Source: Nectonema munidae
Lineage: Eukaryota; Nematomorpha; Nectonematoida; Nectonematidae
Direction: 5' to 3'
Assembly (NCBI GenBank): GCA_030549495.1
Contig: JAUIRK010000757.1
Coordinates: forward strand, 284,760 to 348,759
Length of the DNA: 64,000 nt
The translations under genes and the position numbers were made by a program. A model generated the notes under the pieces. That model worked only from the letters and a program-made list of their open reading frames with translations, was not told the origin of the DNA and did not search any database. How positions within the stretch are numbered: position 1 is the first letter of the stretch; each line of letters starts with the position of its first letter. Positions 32,446-42,999 of the stretch are shown one piece after another.

Positions 32446-33900
32446 GATGTCCTCAGACTTGAATCTAAAATGTACACTTCACCTTAAAAATATTTTACGA
32501 AACTCTCACCAACCCTATTCTCTCTCAGAAAAGACATCTCGTATAAGTGGGGTTTTCATCCAAAAATCCCAAAGTACATCTACAAATCTATCATACTTCC
32601 AGTCATACAATATTGCTCACTCGCCTGGGGAAGTTCACTCAAATTCCAGAACTCACTAACCCATCTCAACAAAATACATCGCTTATGTTTACTCCCAATG
32701 ACAAACGCATTTCACACTACTTTTACATTAAAACTTGAGCTGCTTACACACACATCACCGCTACACCTAAACCTAAAGAAAAACATGATTAAAAATACCT
32801 TTCACTCTGCACCAGCACCGCGTAACTTCACGTATCTTTACTCAGCTCACACCTCCTCTTCAATCACCTTTTTGAGCAATATATGGCACAACTTACTCAC
32901 TACCAAGTTTTACCACAACTACACCCATACTCCCTAGTTCACCCTTCAAAAGCCACCCCCATACACAACTCATATATGCCATCACAAATTCTTAGCACTC
33001 AACTCTATCAAACACCAACGAATTTCAAATGCGCATTACCAACTCTCAGTTTTTACAAATGCATACAGACAATAACACCTCCGCATATGAAACTGAAGCC
33101 CTAGCACCACTCAAAAAATCATGCAACCACATTATTGATAACCTAATCATCTTTACATACAAATTCAAGCATATAATATTGTTCACAGACTCATAAATCA
33201 TAATCAACGACCTACAGCTCAACAGAAAATCCCTCTTTCAAGACTAAGCCTAGCCAAAAAATTAATTAACCTTAGCAATCATATCTCAATTATACTGTTC
33301 TGGTGTCCTGCCTATTCCTCCTCTTTTGAAAATTTTTGGTAGACCTCTTATCCAATTCCACATCCCTAACATCACAACATCTCTTAAACCAACGCTTCCT
33401 TTATCCACCTATGAAACATCCATAAATAAATCAATTACAAATGAATGTCTTTACTCAAACCATATACCTGCCCCCTTATCCAAATTTGCACTAAATAAAA
33501 ACATTTCTCTTCCTCGCAAAATAATAAGATGCTTCACCTCACATTGCCCTTGTTATGCGTACTTCTATCATTTTAATTTGCACTCTAACTTTTTTTGCAG
33601 ATTTGCCTGCCCTCATATTGAAAATTCAATCCACATTACTCTTTACTGAGTCATCTGAACGAACTAAGTTCATTGAAAAAATATTTACCTTTTAAAGATC
33701 TTCCCTCATCTCTACTAAACTTCCTATCATACCCCATCAACACATCTTTCTTCCTATAGATATAATAGAACCATTCCCCTCTACCCACCAGCACTTAACT
33801 CCACACTTATCAAACAACATCCAAACATATGCATAACCATACACAAGCAAGCTAGATCATACCTTTCACCTCCTCACTAAAGATTTTTTACTTCTATTTT
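32446..33900 (+). mobile_element. LINE fragment: RT thumb, RNase H, zinc knuckle
   Basis: Begins right after the TTAA of the satellite-bearing element. One frame reads SIILPVIQYCSLAWGSSLKF and KIHRLCLLPMTNAFHTTFTL (RT thumb). Then TSAYETEALAPLKKSCNHII and HIILFTDS resemble the middle of an RNase H domain. Last, FFCRFACPHIENSIHITLY is a C-terminal CCHC-like knuckle. This layout is that of I/LOA/Outcast-type LINEs. It has many stops and is C-rich on the plus strand like the piece at 23090. Confidence 0.65.
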
Positions 33901-34224
33901 AGATCATAAACCCACTTCCCATCCATACTAATCCCCAAGTTAGGAAATGATGCAAGCATATCAACCTTCGTTTGAGAGAGCTTAGATATCTTCTACCTAT
34001 CTACCTCCTACCCATTAATTATTTTAGTATAGAAATACTAAATATTTTTTTACTGCCAATAAATCCATTGAAACACAGTGACCTAGTGAAAAATAAAAAA
34101 ATGCGATGAGACATTTTTTCAAAAAAATAAAAATCTCTAAGTTCTCGGAATCTTAAAAGTCAACAAAATTTTTATTAAAAAATGTCAAGCCTCAGTCATT
34201 TTCGCGAAAAAAATTTCAACACTT

Positions 34225-34336
34225 CATGAATGCAGATAGATTTATAAGGCCTTTAAATTTTTGGAGAATAAAAATGGGTGCACCTAACAAAAATGTAGGG
34301 ACACTGCACCATAGGCCCGTTCCTAGCTACGCCACT
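34225..34336 (+). mobile_element. Right-end fragment of a hAT MITE
   Basis: CCGTTCCTAGCTACGCCACT is the inverted form of the GTGGCGTAGCTAGG end seen at 11296 and 54615. No left end is nearby. Confidence 0.6.
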
Positions 34337-35044
34337 ATTGCAACTAGATTTCTCTTAAAATTTAAAATTTCTTTTAAAAAAAATTTTAAAATTTTCTTTA
34401 AAATAATTAGTTTTTTTAAATATCAACTTTTAATCTTTTGCAATGATTTTTAATCTTTTACATTTTTTCCTGGGCATTTTTTCTGGGGGCATTTTTACCT
34501 GCAACCATCGAATATACACTAGTTTAAAAAAATCCAAAATTGTTAGGGGTAGAATAGGCTTTTCATTTGAAAAATGAAGTAGTCTACCAGGCACATTACA
34601 GGAATTGATGAAAGGATATTTGATTCATAGAGAAAACAAATAACTGAATGTTGGATAGTTTTATATGAGTGAATGTAGTCTAAAGGCAAAGAGTCTACTA
34701 GACACCCTGCGATGTTTATATGAAAAAATGTGATTGATTCAGGGGCAAGGGTATAAAATGAAGTTATAATTGTGCAAACAAAAATAAAACAAAAAATTAA
34801 GATCGCATTATTTAATTTTACTCAGCATCATTTAAAAATAGTTTAAAAGCTAAATTGATACAAGCTACAAAAATCTACAAAAAGTAAAATAACTTTTAAC
34901 ATTTTGCAATGATTTGCCTTTTATAATAACTTTTAAGGAAAAAAAGCCCATCAGAAAAAGTTATAGAGCTTCAATAAAAACTAAAAAATTTTACAGCATA
35001 ACTTAATTTTCTGAAAATTAATTTGACGTATCCATTACAACGTA

Positions 35045-35185
35045 CTCTATGGGTGGCATGGCAGGTTGGTTGAGATGATGGAATTAGCATGAAAGACTCT
35101 GGGTTCGATTCCTCATTGATACCAATTTGTTCATAGTTCGACATAAGCGGTACATCATTGCCTTGTCAATGAAAACACACCCATT
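35045..35185 (+). mobile_element. tRNA-derived SINE, copy 5 (within copy B)
   Basis: GGCAGGTTGGTTGAGATG head, GGGTTCGATTCCTCATTG with a perfect B box, TAGTTCGACATAAGCGG body. Same location as SINE copy 2 in the sister element. Confidence 0.75.
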
Positions 35186-35568
35186 ACCTTACTTTTACTC
35201 AAAATTAAAAAATTTGCTACATAATTAACATAAGAGAGAAAGGAGAAAAAATAAACTAATAAAGCAATTTTCACTATTTTAAAATGAAACTGTCTGTTCT
35301 CAGAATAATTTCAAAATAATAGGAGGCATAAAAATGAGATAGTTTATCGGCACTTTATTTGATATTTTCAAGTATTTAGAAGCAGCAAAAGCCAACGTTG
35401 AAGTAGCTAATAACCCTTATAGGGTGATTTGGTAACGCTTGTATTTTTTACATTTTGTAAGGAATCATATATACAAAATGATAGTGATGTATACAAAAAT
35501 GATTGTTTAATCACTTTTTATAAAATTACTTAAGTCTATTCCCAGATACTCCCGAACTTGGGGAAAAG

Positions 35569-37236
35569 ATGCAATTACAGTTACAATACCTATTAAGTAA
35601 GAAGTTTTTCTCACCAGCTACCTGGAGGATGGTTTTCTCGTCCGTGCTCTCTGGAGAGGTGGATCAGGAGCCAGTCGAAGAATCGCTACCCGCGGAAAAC
35701 GACTCGGGCAATGGGGATAGTGACAATGATGATTCCGATGGCGGCAATAACAGTTTCCTGGAGGAGATGGAGTCGCCATCGGATTTCTCGATTAGAGAGG
35801 TCACGAAGAAATTTCTGGATAGCGTCCCTAAACTTACTCCGTTCAGCTCACAAGTGAACTTTTCCTGTATCCATTCGAAATGGATGTCTCCTCCGAACCT
35901 CAAATCTTCTAAAGTAAGGAAGATTCTTGTAAACGGGTATGCACCCACTATCATTTCTTCCATGCCATATGGATCCTTCTCCAGATTTACCAAACTCCCA
36001 AGGCACCAAAAGAGGTGCATCGAGGAGACGATAATTCCTAAACTTCTGGAGAACGAGGTGATCAAAGAAACAAAGACGGCAAGAATAATATCTCCAGTTT
36101 TTTGCGTCCCAAAAAACGGAGATAGCGTGCGCTTCGTGCAAAATTTCTCATTTACCAGAGAACTTTTCAAGCATGAAGAATGCAAATTGTCAGCGCCGTT
36201 AAAGTTATCCCAAATCCCAGAAGAATTCAAATTCGCCATAAAGTTCGATTTTTCTTCTGCATTCTATGGGATCAAGCTACACCCAGCCTACCAGGACCTA
36301 TTTTGTTTTAGAGCTAAGGGTACTACCTTTAAATTTTTAGTTCTCCCTATGGGAGCAAACTTCAGTCCTGGAGTTCTGCAATTGGTCCTGTCAAAGATCG
36401 TCGCCGCATTCAAAGAAACACAAGAAGTCGAAAGTATTAAAACTTTGCTATACCTAGACGACTTGCTGATTCTGGGGAAATCCAAAGAAGCTCTCCTCAA
36501 GACAGGCGCCGAGTTTGTACAATTCTGTACGGACAACGGTATGGCCCTCAACATGGAAAAGTCATTCATCTCCCCAAAGAAGGTATTCACGTTTCTCGGT
36601 GTCGTCGTCAACCTGCAAGACAGATACCTAAAGCTAAAGACCACGACAAAGGCAAAACTCAAAGCAGCCCTAACACTATTGGCAGGAGCATCATTCGAAA
36701 GTAACCCTCCTGCAAAGCCTCTCCAAAGAATCCTGGGATACATCCAATACTTTCTTGGATGTGTCCCTAGGAAATTCCGAAAATACTCGCCTCTTTTTAA
36801 AGTTCTAAAAGGAGAACCACTTCCAAGAAGAGTATGGCTGGAGGCATGGAAGGAGATTAAAAGATCAATCCCTATCATAGCTAGAAAGGACAACTCTGTC
36901 CCGATCTTCATGGATGCGACTCTGGAAAAGATTGCCATCGTTGGTCCTAATGGAGTCCTGAAATTTCCAGCAATTTCTTCCTCATCTATCAACACCAATG
37001 AACTGGTTGCGCTTCTCCTGGCAGCTACGCAATACCCGGAAAATTCCACCTTCTTCTCGGATAGTCTAGTGGCAGCTCAAGTCGCGATCAATAACGGCTC
37101 CGAATCCAGGAATCTCCACAGCATCATACAGAAGTTCGAACACAAGTTCCCTCTCCTTCTCAAAAGAGTCCAGCACAACACGCAATATATCCCTTCGAGT
37201 CTAAATCCAGCAGATAAGCCTTCAAGAACCAGCTAA
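35569..37236 (+). CDS. Reverse transcriptase-RNase H frame, looks whole
   Basis: 555 residues from an ATG. An acidic Ser/Asp/Glu-rich stretch (about 28-65) precedes the RT. The RT finger/palm region has SPVFCVPKNG, IKFDFSSAFYGIKLHP (first catalytic Asp near 227), LPMGANFSPG and LLYLDDLLILG (295-298 YLDD). The RNase H part has FMDAT (449), NTNEL (478), FSDS (498) and a C-terminal SLNPADKPSR (549), giving the D-E-D-D set. This tail resembles the RNase H end of hepadnavirus-type polymerases and of some invertebrate retroelements. The role would be copying an RNA template to DNA and degrading the RNA strand. Base use differs from the AT-rich surroundings. Confidence 0.8.
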   Translation: MQLQLQYLLSKKFFSPATWRMVFSSVLSGEVDQEPVEESLPAENDSGNGDSDNDDSDGGNNSFLEEMESPSDFSIREVTKKFLDSVPKLTPFSSQVNFSCIHSKWMSPPNLKSSKVRKILVNGYAPTIISSMPYGSFSRFTKLPRHQKRCIEETIIPKLLENEVIKETKTARIISPVFCVPKNGDSVRFVQNFSFTRELFKHEECKLSAPLKLSQIPEEFKFAIKFDFSSAFYGIKLHPAYQDLFCFRAKGTTFKFLVLPMGANFSPGVLQLVLSKIVAAFKETQEVESIKTLLYLDDLLILGKSKEALLKTGAEFVQFCTDNGMALNMEKSFISPKKVFTFLGVVVNLQDRYLKLKTTTKAKLKAALTLLAGASFESNPPAKPLQRILGYIQYFLGCVPRKFRKYSPLFKVLKGEPLPRRVWLEAWKEIKRSIPIIARKDNSVPIFMDATLEKIAIVGPNGVLKFPAISSSSINTNELVALLLAATQYPENSTFFSDSLVAAQVAINNGSESRNLHSIIQKFEHKFPLLLKRVQHNTQYIPSSLNPADKPSRTS

Positions 37237-37261
37237 GGGGCAAGAGGGGATCATACAGGAC

Positions 37262-37414
37262 TATATAAGGCGGCGCACGCCCCTTATCGCTAGTCTTTTT
37301 TGATTTACCCACCCTGAATCCCACCCAACACTCATCCACTGGAGCTCATCAATTTCTCTTCAAATTTCGCAAAATTATACTATTGTGTGTGTTTTCTTAT
37401 TTCTTTTAAATAAA
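37262..37414 (+). promoter_or_regulatory. TATA box and poly(A) signal of the retroelement
   Basis: TATATAAG (37262-37269) lies 26 bases after the RT stop codon and AATAAA stands at 37409-37414. A TATA box followed by a poly(A) signal within 150 bases is the layout of a short U3-R region. The 15-mer AGTCTTTTTTGATTT (from 37292) recurs inverted near 37800-37815, upstream of the small minus-strand frame. Confidence 0.5.
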
Positions 37415-37453
37415 GTTTTAAAATCGCCTAGCAAACCAAGAGCAATATGCTCG

Positions 37454-37744
37454 CTAGAGCCAAAAAAATTTTTTTTCAATTCTCCTTTGCGCAATTTCTT
37501 GGGGCGAGTAAGCCGCTAGTACTTCTGGGTGATCGTAGTCTTGCGACGCGTATCCCAAAATAGCTGATCTATTGCGCAGCACAGCTTCTTTCGATTCTAG
37601 GTGCTCCGGGACTTTCGGGAACACTTTTGCTAATTGTGTTGTAATGCTTTCGAGCAGTTCTTCCACATTATCTAGCCTGTCCGTGATCTCTTCAGAGGCT
37701 TTAGCAGAGAACGACGCTTGGGATTTGTTCTTGGTAGTGCTCAT
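37454..37744 (-). CDS. Small coiled-coil protein of the retroelement
   Basis: 96 residues from ATG at 37744. The N-terminus is Ser/Lys-rich; then ITDRLDNVEELLESITTQLA (about 20-39) has heptad-like Leu/Val/Ile spacing that suggests a coiled coil. The C-terminal half (YDHPEVLAAYSPQEIAQRR) is charged. It faces the RT frame tail to tail. It could be the start of a Gag-like structural protein in an inverted 5' part of the element, but I do not recognise a family. The plus-strand frame overlapping it is a shadow. Confidence 0.5.
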   Translation of the reverse strand: MSTTKNKSQASFSAKASEEITDRLDNVEELLESITTQLAKVFPKVPEHLESKEAVLRNRSAILGYASQDYDHPEVLAAYSPQEIAQRRIEKKFFWL

Positions 37745-38639
37745 CAGGGGCGTGGCGACAGATAGTGTGACAGAGAAAGGTTAGCAACAATTTAGAAAAT
37801 CAAAAAAGACTTTCTCGAGTTTGAGCGAGGCGCATCAAACAACCTATAAACTAAGAACACAAAATTATAAAAAAAATAATTAAAAAATAATAAATCATTT
37901 CGTTTTTTTGACTATTTCTCTGTCTACAAATAAAATTCTGACAGCTGTCATTAGATCAAGTACATTTTTAATAACTGAAACATTTTGTTTCGATATTATA
38001 TTTTTATTATAATAATCAACAAATTTTCGTAAAAAAAATGATTTAATTAATTATGTACATTGTTATCTACAAAATTTAACAATCGAAGATTATAAAAAAA
38101 ATAGGAAATTTTGGCTTTTAAACTAAATAGTTAGTCAAAATATTCATTCCCAAATAGCTATTGTTGAAAAAAATTTCTCGACTTGAAAAAATTAGTTTTC
38201 AAATTTAACAAACGTACTAATAAAGATTAAAAGTGACCTTTGTTGAAAAAAATGTTTAACGCTAGTTTGACAATATTCATTGATATAAAATTGTAACGAT
38301 TGATAACTTTATTTTTCTATCATTTAAAAACATAAACAAATTTTCATTTTTGCAAAATGTTTGGTGTATTAAGTTATGTTAAAATTAAAAATTCTAAAAT
38401 AAAATATGAAAACTTCTAATTCTGAAAGCCAATGGGTTAATTAATGTCAAAACATGAAGCTAGTTCTGGTGAGAATTGTTGGGACTAAATTTATACCAAA
38501 AACCTCTGTGATTAATTTGAATAGCTGAACTATGGTATCACTAAAAAAGGTTCTGAAAATATTGAACTTATATTCCGCTAAAAACTAGTTTCTAATGAAA
38601 TAAAAAAAAATTTCACCCCCTCCCGGATGTGCCCACCTG

Positions 38640-39700
38640 CTCCCCTACCTTAAATTAACTTACCTATTTTAGACGTTTCTCCATTAATACTACTTTCTAT
38701 TTCCCCTTTATCCAGCAATTCGTACAAGCATACCAACAAACGTTGTAAAGTGCTTAGTTATCTCCTACCTACCACCGTTCCCCTTATTAAAATTTTTTTA
38801 AATACTCCTAATTTAATTACCGACTACACTACTGTTTAGAAAGTGGTTGAAATCAATCTATATATCTACCTCTGTAAAATGTCAATTCTTTTTATCAAGA
38901 AGGCACAATTCTGTCACTTTTATCCAACTAATAGGGAAGAAAGTTTGATCATGGAAAACCATTTGGTATTCAACTATAGCTGAAACTTGCTCTTAGCACT
39001 TTCGGTCAAAAGCCTTTTTTAAAGCGTTTTTGGTAAATTTTCGCGTTAAACGCTAAAAAAAGAAATTATCAGTAGCGTTTTTCAAAATTTAAACTCCATG
39101 CAAACATATCTTCTCGTAAAAAAAATTTTCAGTAAAAATAAATAAAATATTTGAAATAAACATATCTAACTCTATTATTTCTCTTAAACTTTTTATACAA
39201 TATTTTATATAATACGGCAAAGTTGGCTCTTAATTTCTTTATAAACATTTGAGCTGAAAATTTAATTTAGATATCTATTTGTATAACAATACCAAACGAA
39301 ATCAATACTTCAAACAGTTGTAGCATAACAATTTTTATTATATCTGAACGACCAAACTTTTCCATTTTGATTTCCATAAATGTTATAAGTAAGTAATGAT
39401 TACTATAAATTTTAATTATACCGAGCGCTAAGGTTTTATTATTTTTATATAAACGGTAGTTTTTTTACAATAAAATTTTATAAATGAAAAGGCAGTAAAA
39501 TTTACAAAAAATACGGCCTCTAACAACACGGCGATTTTCATGAAAATATATTTAACGTATTTTTGCTGCATCTAAAGTGTTTATGAAAGAAAAAATTACT
39601 AGTACGCATTTTCATTATTGCTATATTTTTCTTTTTTCTACAAATGTGGCCCATTTTCAATCTTATAGCGTTGGAGATGGACCAAACTAGAACCTAATTA
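38640..39700. other. Intergenic, no feature seen
   Basis: AT-rich, T-run-rich sequence with no readable protein and no convincing repeat ends. Confidence 0.5.
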
Positions 39701-39808
39701 AGGGGCATTTGCACCTCCAGAAAATTATTGTCTCTTCTTGCCAAAATAAAATAAAAATATGATATATTTAGATATAAAATCAAAATTCTTTCTCCAAAAG
39801 AATTTAAA

Positions 39809-41869
39809 TGCCCACCCAAAATAATGACAGTGATGTTGAATGCCCGTCAGATGACTATGAAGGAGGATTGTCGGATTTGGAAGATACAATAGACAACAAA
39901 AATGATTATGAAGGTAATGAAGAAGTTGTTGACGGTGAGGAAGAATAAAAACCCAAAGGAGAAACTTCTAAAAATTTCGGAGCTAATTTCTCAGTCGAGT
40001 TAAAATGGAAAGCTGATCTGCTTTACCCTCCAGTAGTCAAACGTAATAGTTCCACCCCACGTAAAGTATGGAGATTTGCTGGACAAATTAAAGTTGATGG
40101 AAAACTTGTAGCTAAGGTTTGCGCCCTTCGTAGAAAGCAATTTAAGTACAATTGTAGTCCAGGAAATGTAGGAAATCATTTGAAGAATGAACATAGAGAG
40201 GAATATGAAGGATAGGATGAAAAAAGTAACAACAACCAACCAAAACTCAGACAGCATTTTAGTTTGAAGAATAGTTCTGTTACAAAGTATAACAAAGATA
40301 ATCCGAAGCAAATTGAAATAAGAAAGCACTGTCTTGAGTGGGTTTCACAACAGTCCAGGCCTCTTTCAATTGGCAAAGATGAAGGATTGAAAAAGATTAA
40401 ATCTAGCCGATCCTGACCTTCACGTACAACATTAGCCAAAGATATTGAAAAGCTGTATGATGCTAAGAAGGTTAAAGAGTTCAAAAATATTAATTATTTG
40501 TCTATGACCACCAATGCAGGTACGAGTCTCTCTGGCAGTACATTTATTGACATAAATGCTCCTTTGATAGATCCTAAATCTTTTGAGTGAGAGAAGAAGA
40601 TTCTAGATGTTGTTAAATCCGACTCAAGTATACAGAAATGTTGTTAAAAATAGTTTGGATGATCATGGAATTGATGAGAAGGTGGTCTCGACCACCACAG
40701 ACAATGAGCGAACCATGAAAGCAAACTTTGATAATAGAAATGGTTGTTTGCCACATATGGAAATTAAATCCAGTCAGAAGTCTCTTGAAAGTTCAAAGAA
40801 GTTGACTGGTCTTCGCGGAAAATTGAGCAAGATCACGACAAAAGTAAACATGTCGCCAAAATTGATAGGTAACATTCAGAAGTAGCAGTTAAAGAGAAAT
40901 ATGAAGCCTATCAACTTAAAGGGTGAAGTAAAAACAAGATTCACGTCAACTACAATCATGTTCTGAAGTTTTCTCTATGAATCTGCTGGAGAGATTGATG
41001 AAAATAGATCCATGATAAACAAAAAGCTATTAATGCTGCATTGAAACTGTTCTGCAAGGGTGATGATGTAGAATATGAAAGTTTGGCTCAAACTGATGAC
41101 GATTACAAAGTTATGCTAAACACCACTCCTTTGTTAGATATCCTTGAGGAAGGCATCACCCAGTTTGGAGCTGAAAAATACAGCACAGGGGCCTGTGTTC
41201 TTTCATTTGTAACAAAATTTCTCAACGTTTTGGAAAACTCTGATGATGATTAAACATATGTTCATGTTTTAAAGAAAACTTTGTCTAAAGAGTTAATTGA
41301 GAGATGTCGCAAAAATGAGAACTTCACCCTTCTTGCCAAAGCCTCTTTCCTTGACAAAAGGTTCAGTAAACTCTTATTCCTCAATGAGGTTAGTCTTGTA
41401 CACTTAACCATGACTAGAGAAAAAATTGTTGCTGAAATAAGAGAAAAGCGAAGGGAAATAGCTGACTCTATGCCGGTTTCTCCTGAAGATCACGCCAAAG
41501 AAAACATTGAAGAGCCAGTTAAAAAGAAAACATAGTTACTTTCAAAAAATTTTGATGAGAAAATGACGAATCTGCTAGTGTTAAGAACTACAATGTTGAT
41601 GATGAAATTGAAAGATTTGAAAAAGAAAAGGCATTATCAATTGACGATAAGCATTCAGAGTTTTGGAGAAGGAACTGAAATCTTTATCCAGTGTTGTCAA
41701 AGCTGTTTTTGAAGCAAGGCAGCGTCAGGCATCAAGTACATCCGCCGAAAGAATCATTTCAATGATTGGGCACTTTTTGAACAAAAAAGGTAAAGTCTTA
41801 GTGACGGAAACGTTAGAAAACTCTCCTACCTTTCAGATTGTATTTATTTTTTTTATGTTATTCAAATAA
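39809..41869 (+). mobile_element. hAT (ZBED-like) transposase relic
   Basis: Starts MPTQNNDSDVECPSDDYEGG with an acidic leader. A BED-type finger follows (KVWRFAGQIK ... NVGNHLKNEHREEYEG; the His pair is kept, the first Cys pair is irregular). Then comes the transposase: SLSGSTFIDINAPLIDPKSF; VVSTTTDNERTMKANF with the catalytic Asp; NFTLLAKASFLDKRFSKLLF; and the dimerisation block QASSTSAERIISMIGHFLNKK near 41730-41795. At least five stops or frame changes are present. The left end may be near 39700 (AGGGGCATTTGCACC) and the right end near 41910 (CTCACGCCCCCT), unproven. Confidence 0.8.
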
Positions 41870-42102
41870 AGCTCTTCTAATTTTTCAACCCTGTCTTACT
41901 CACGCCCCCTAAAAATTGAGAGAGGTTTTTTAATTAACAATATAAGTTCTTTGTCCTCAAATTCTTAAAAATATTATAATATTTTCAAACTTGTTAAAAA
42001 TTCTATTTTAAATGAAATTGAAAATTTTATATTTTTATTTTGCTAACTTTTTTTTCCATAACATTCCGAGTAAAAGGAAAACAAAATTCTAAGTTCTGTA
42101 AG

Positions 42103-42625
42103 TCTGGATATTTTTTCAACATAGTACTATAGATTATTTAAAATATGGCCAAACATTATTTTAAGTTTTATCTTGTTTATTATACTTTCTACTCCTTACT
42201 ACTAGAATGTCTTCAGCTATTCCTAACCTTTTCTACCATCAACAATTTATAAATTTTGAGGCTCTTTAATTTTTCATCATTACTTTTCTTAATTGAGATT
42301 TTAAAAAAAACGAATATAAATATAAATTTATTTTAATAACAAATATTTGAGTTTTTGGTCTGAGTCTTTGGATATTTTACAATAGGTTATTTAAAATATG
42401 AACAAACGTTATTTTAAGTTTTATTTAGTTTTATCTTGTTATGATTTATGCAGTATTGTTATTATACTTTCTACTCCTTACCACTAGAATGTCTTCAGCT
42501 ACTCCTAACCTTTTTTACTATCAACATGTATAAATTTTGAGGCTCTTTAATTTTTCATCATTACTCTTCTTAATTGAGATTTAAAAAACTAATATAAATT
42601 TATTTTAATAACAAATATTCAGTAT
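42103..42625. repeat. Tandem duplication, ~255-bp unit, two copies
   Basis: Both units contain TATACTTTCTACTCCTTAC, then AGAATGTCTTCAGCTA, then TTTTGAGGCTCTTTAATTTT and a final AATTTATTTTAATAACAAAT. The copies differ by small indels, including about 25 extra bases in the second. No coding content. Confidence 0.85.
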
Positions 42626-42999
42626 TAAATAATAATAGTTTATAGCTACTTAATTAATGACACTCTTTAACTTACTTGAATTTGTTCCACTGTTAACGGT
42701 TTATTGTTTTTTCTAATTTATGATTTTGATCAAGTTGAGCTCCTACATATCTACTGTTAGAGGGGCGTCGGCAAGTATATAATATTGGGGAGGCGAGCTG
42801 CATCGTAAAAAATGACCCATTACATCCGAAAGAGTTTTTTTTATTCTAGTTTAAAATTTTGAACAAAATATTGTTTTATTATCTCAAATAACTAAGCCCC
42901 GTCCTATAACAGAGTGAAAAAATACTTAAAAAAACGAAAAAATATAGGGGACAAAAGTGACTCATCTGATAATTCCGTACTAAATGAAAAACATTATTT

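Larger units (their letters stand above)
35421..37845. mobile_element. RT/RNase H retroelement fossil (hepadna/DIRS-like)
   Basis: A visibly less AT-rich block inserted in hAT copy B. Its borders follow from comparison with copy A: the left junction comes just after CCCTTATA, the right near ACCTATAAAC. The two edges read inward TATAGGGTGATTTG and TATAGGTTGTTTGA, a weak inverted pair. Parts: RT/RNase H frame 35569-37236 (+), a TATA-box and AATAAA region 37262-37414 (+), and a small frame 37744-37454 (-). No integrase, protease, tyrosine recombinase or long direct repeat is seen. The main frame looks whole, so the copy is probably young. Family placement is open. Confidence 0.65.
34462..38639. 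mobile_element. hAT element copy B, interrupted by a retroelement
   Basis: From GGGGGCATTTTTACCTGC onward (34485-35420) it follows copy A (9445-10318) nearly base for base, and from 37870 to about 38300 it follows 10650-11060. The right end CCCGGATGTGCCCACCTG is a worn CAGGGGCGCACATCC repeat. The left end is missing. The 2.4-kb insert between 35420 and 37845 is absent from copy A. Confidence 0.82.

Noticed and set aside
35664-37049. Long minus-strand frames opposite the RT frame
   Set aside because: They are antisense shadows favoured by the less AT-rich composition; the plus strand carries all recognised motifs.
35421-37845. Calling this an integrated hepadnavirus
   Set aside because: Only the RT/RNase H layout and the tail motif are reminiscent; there is no terminal-protein domain, surface or core gene, and similar motifs may occur in retroelements.
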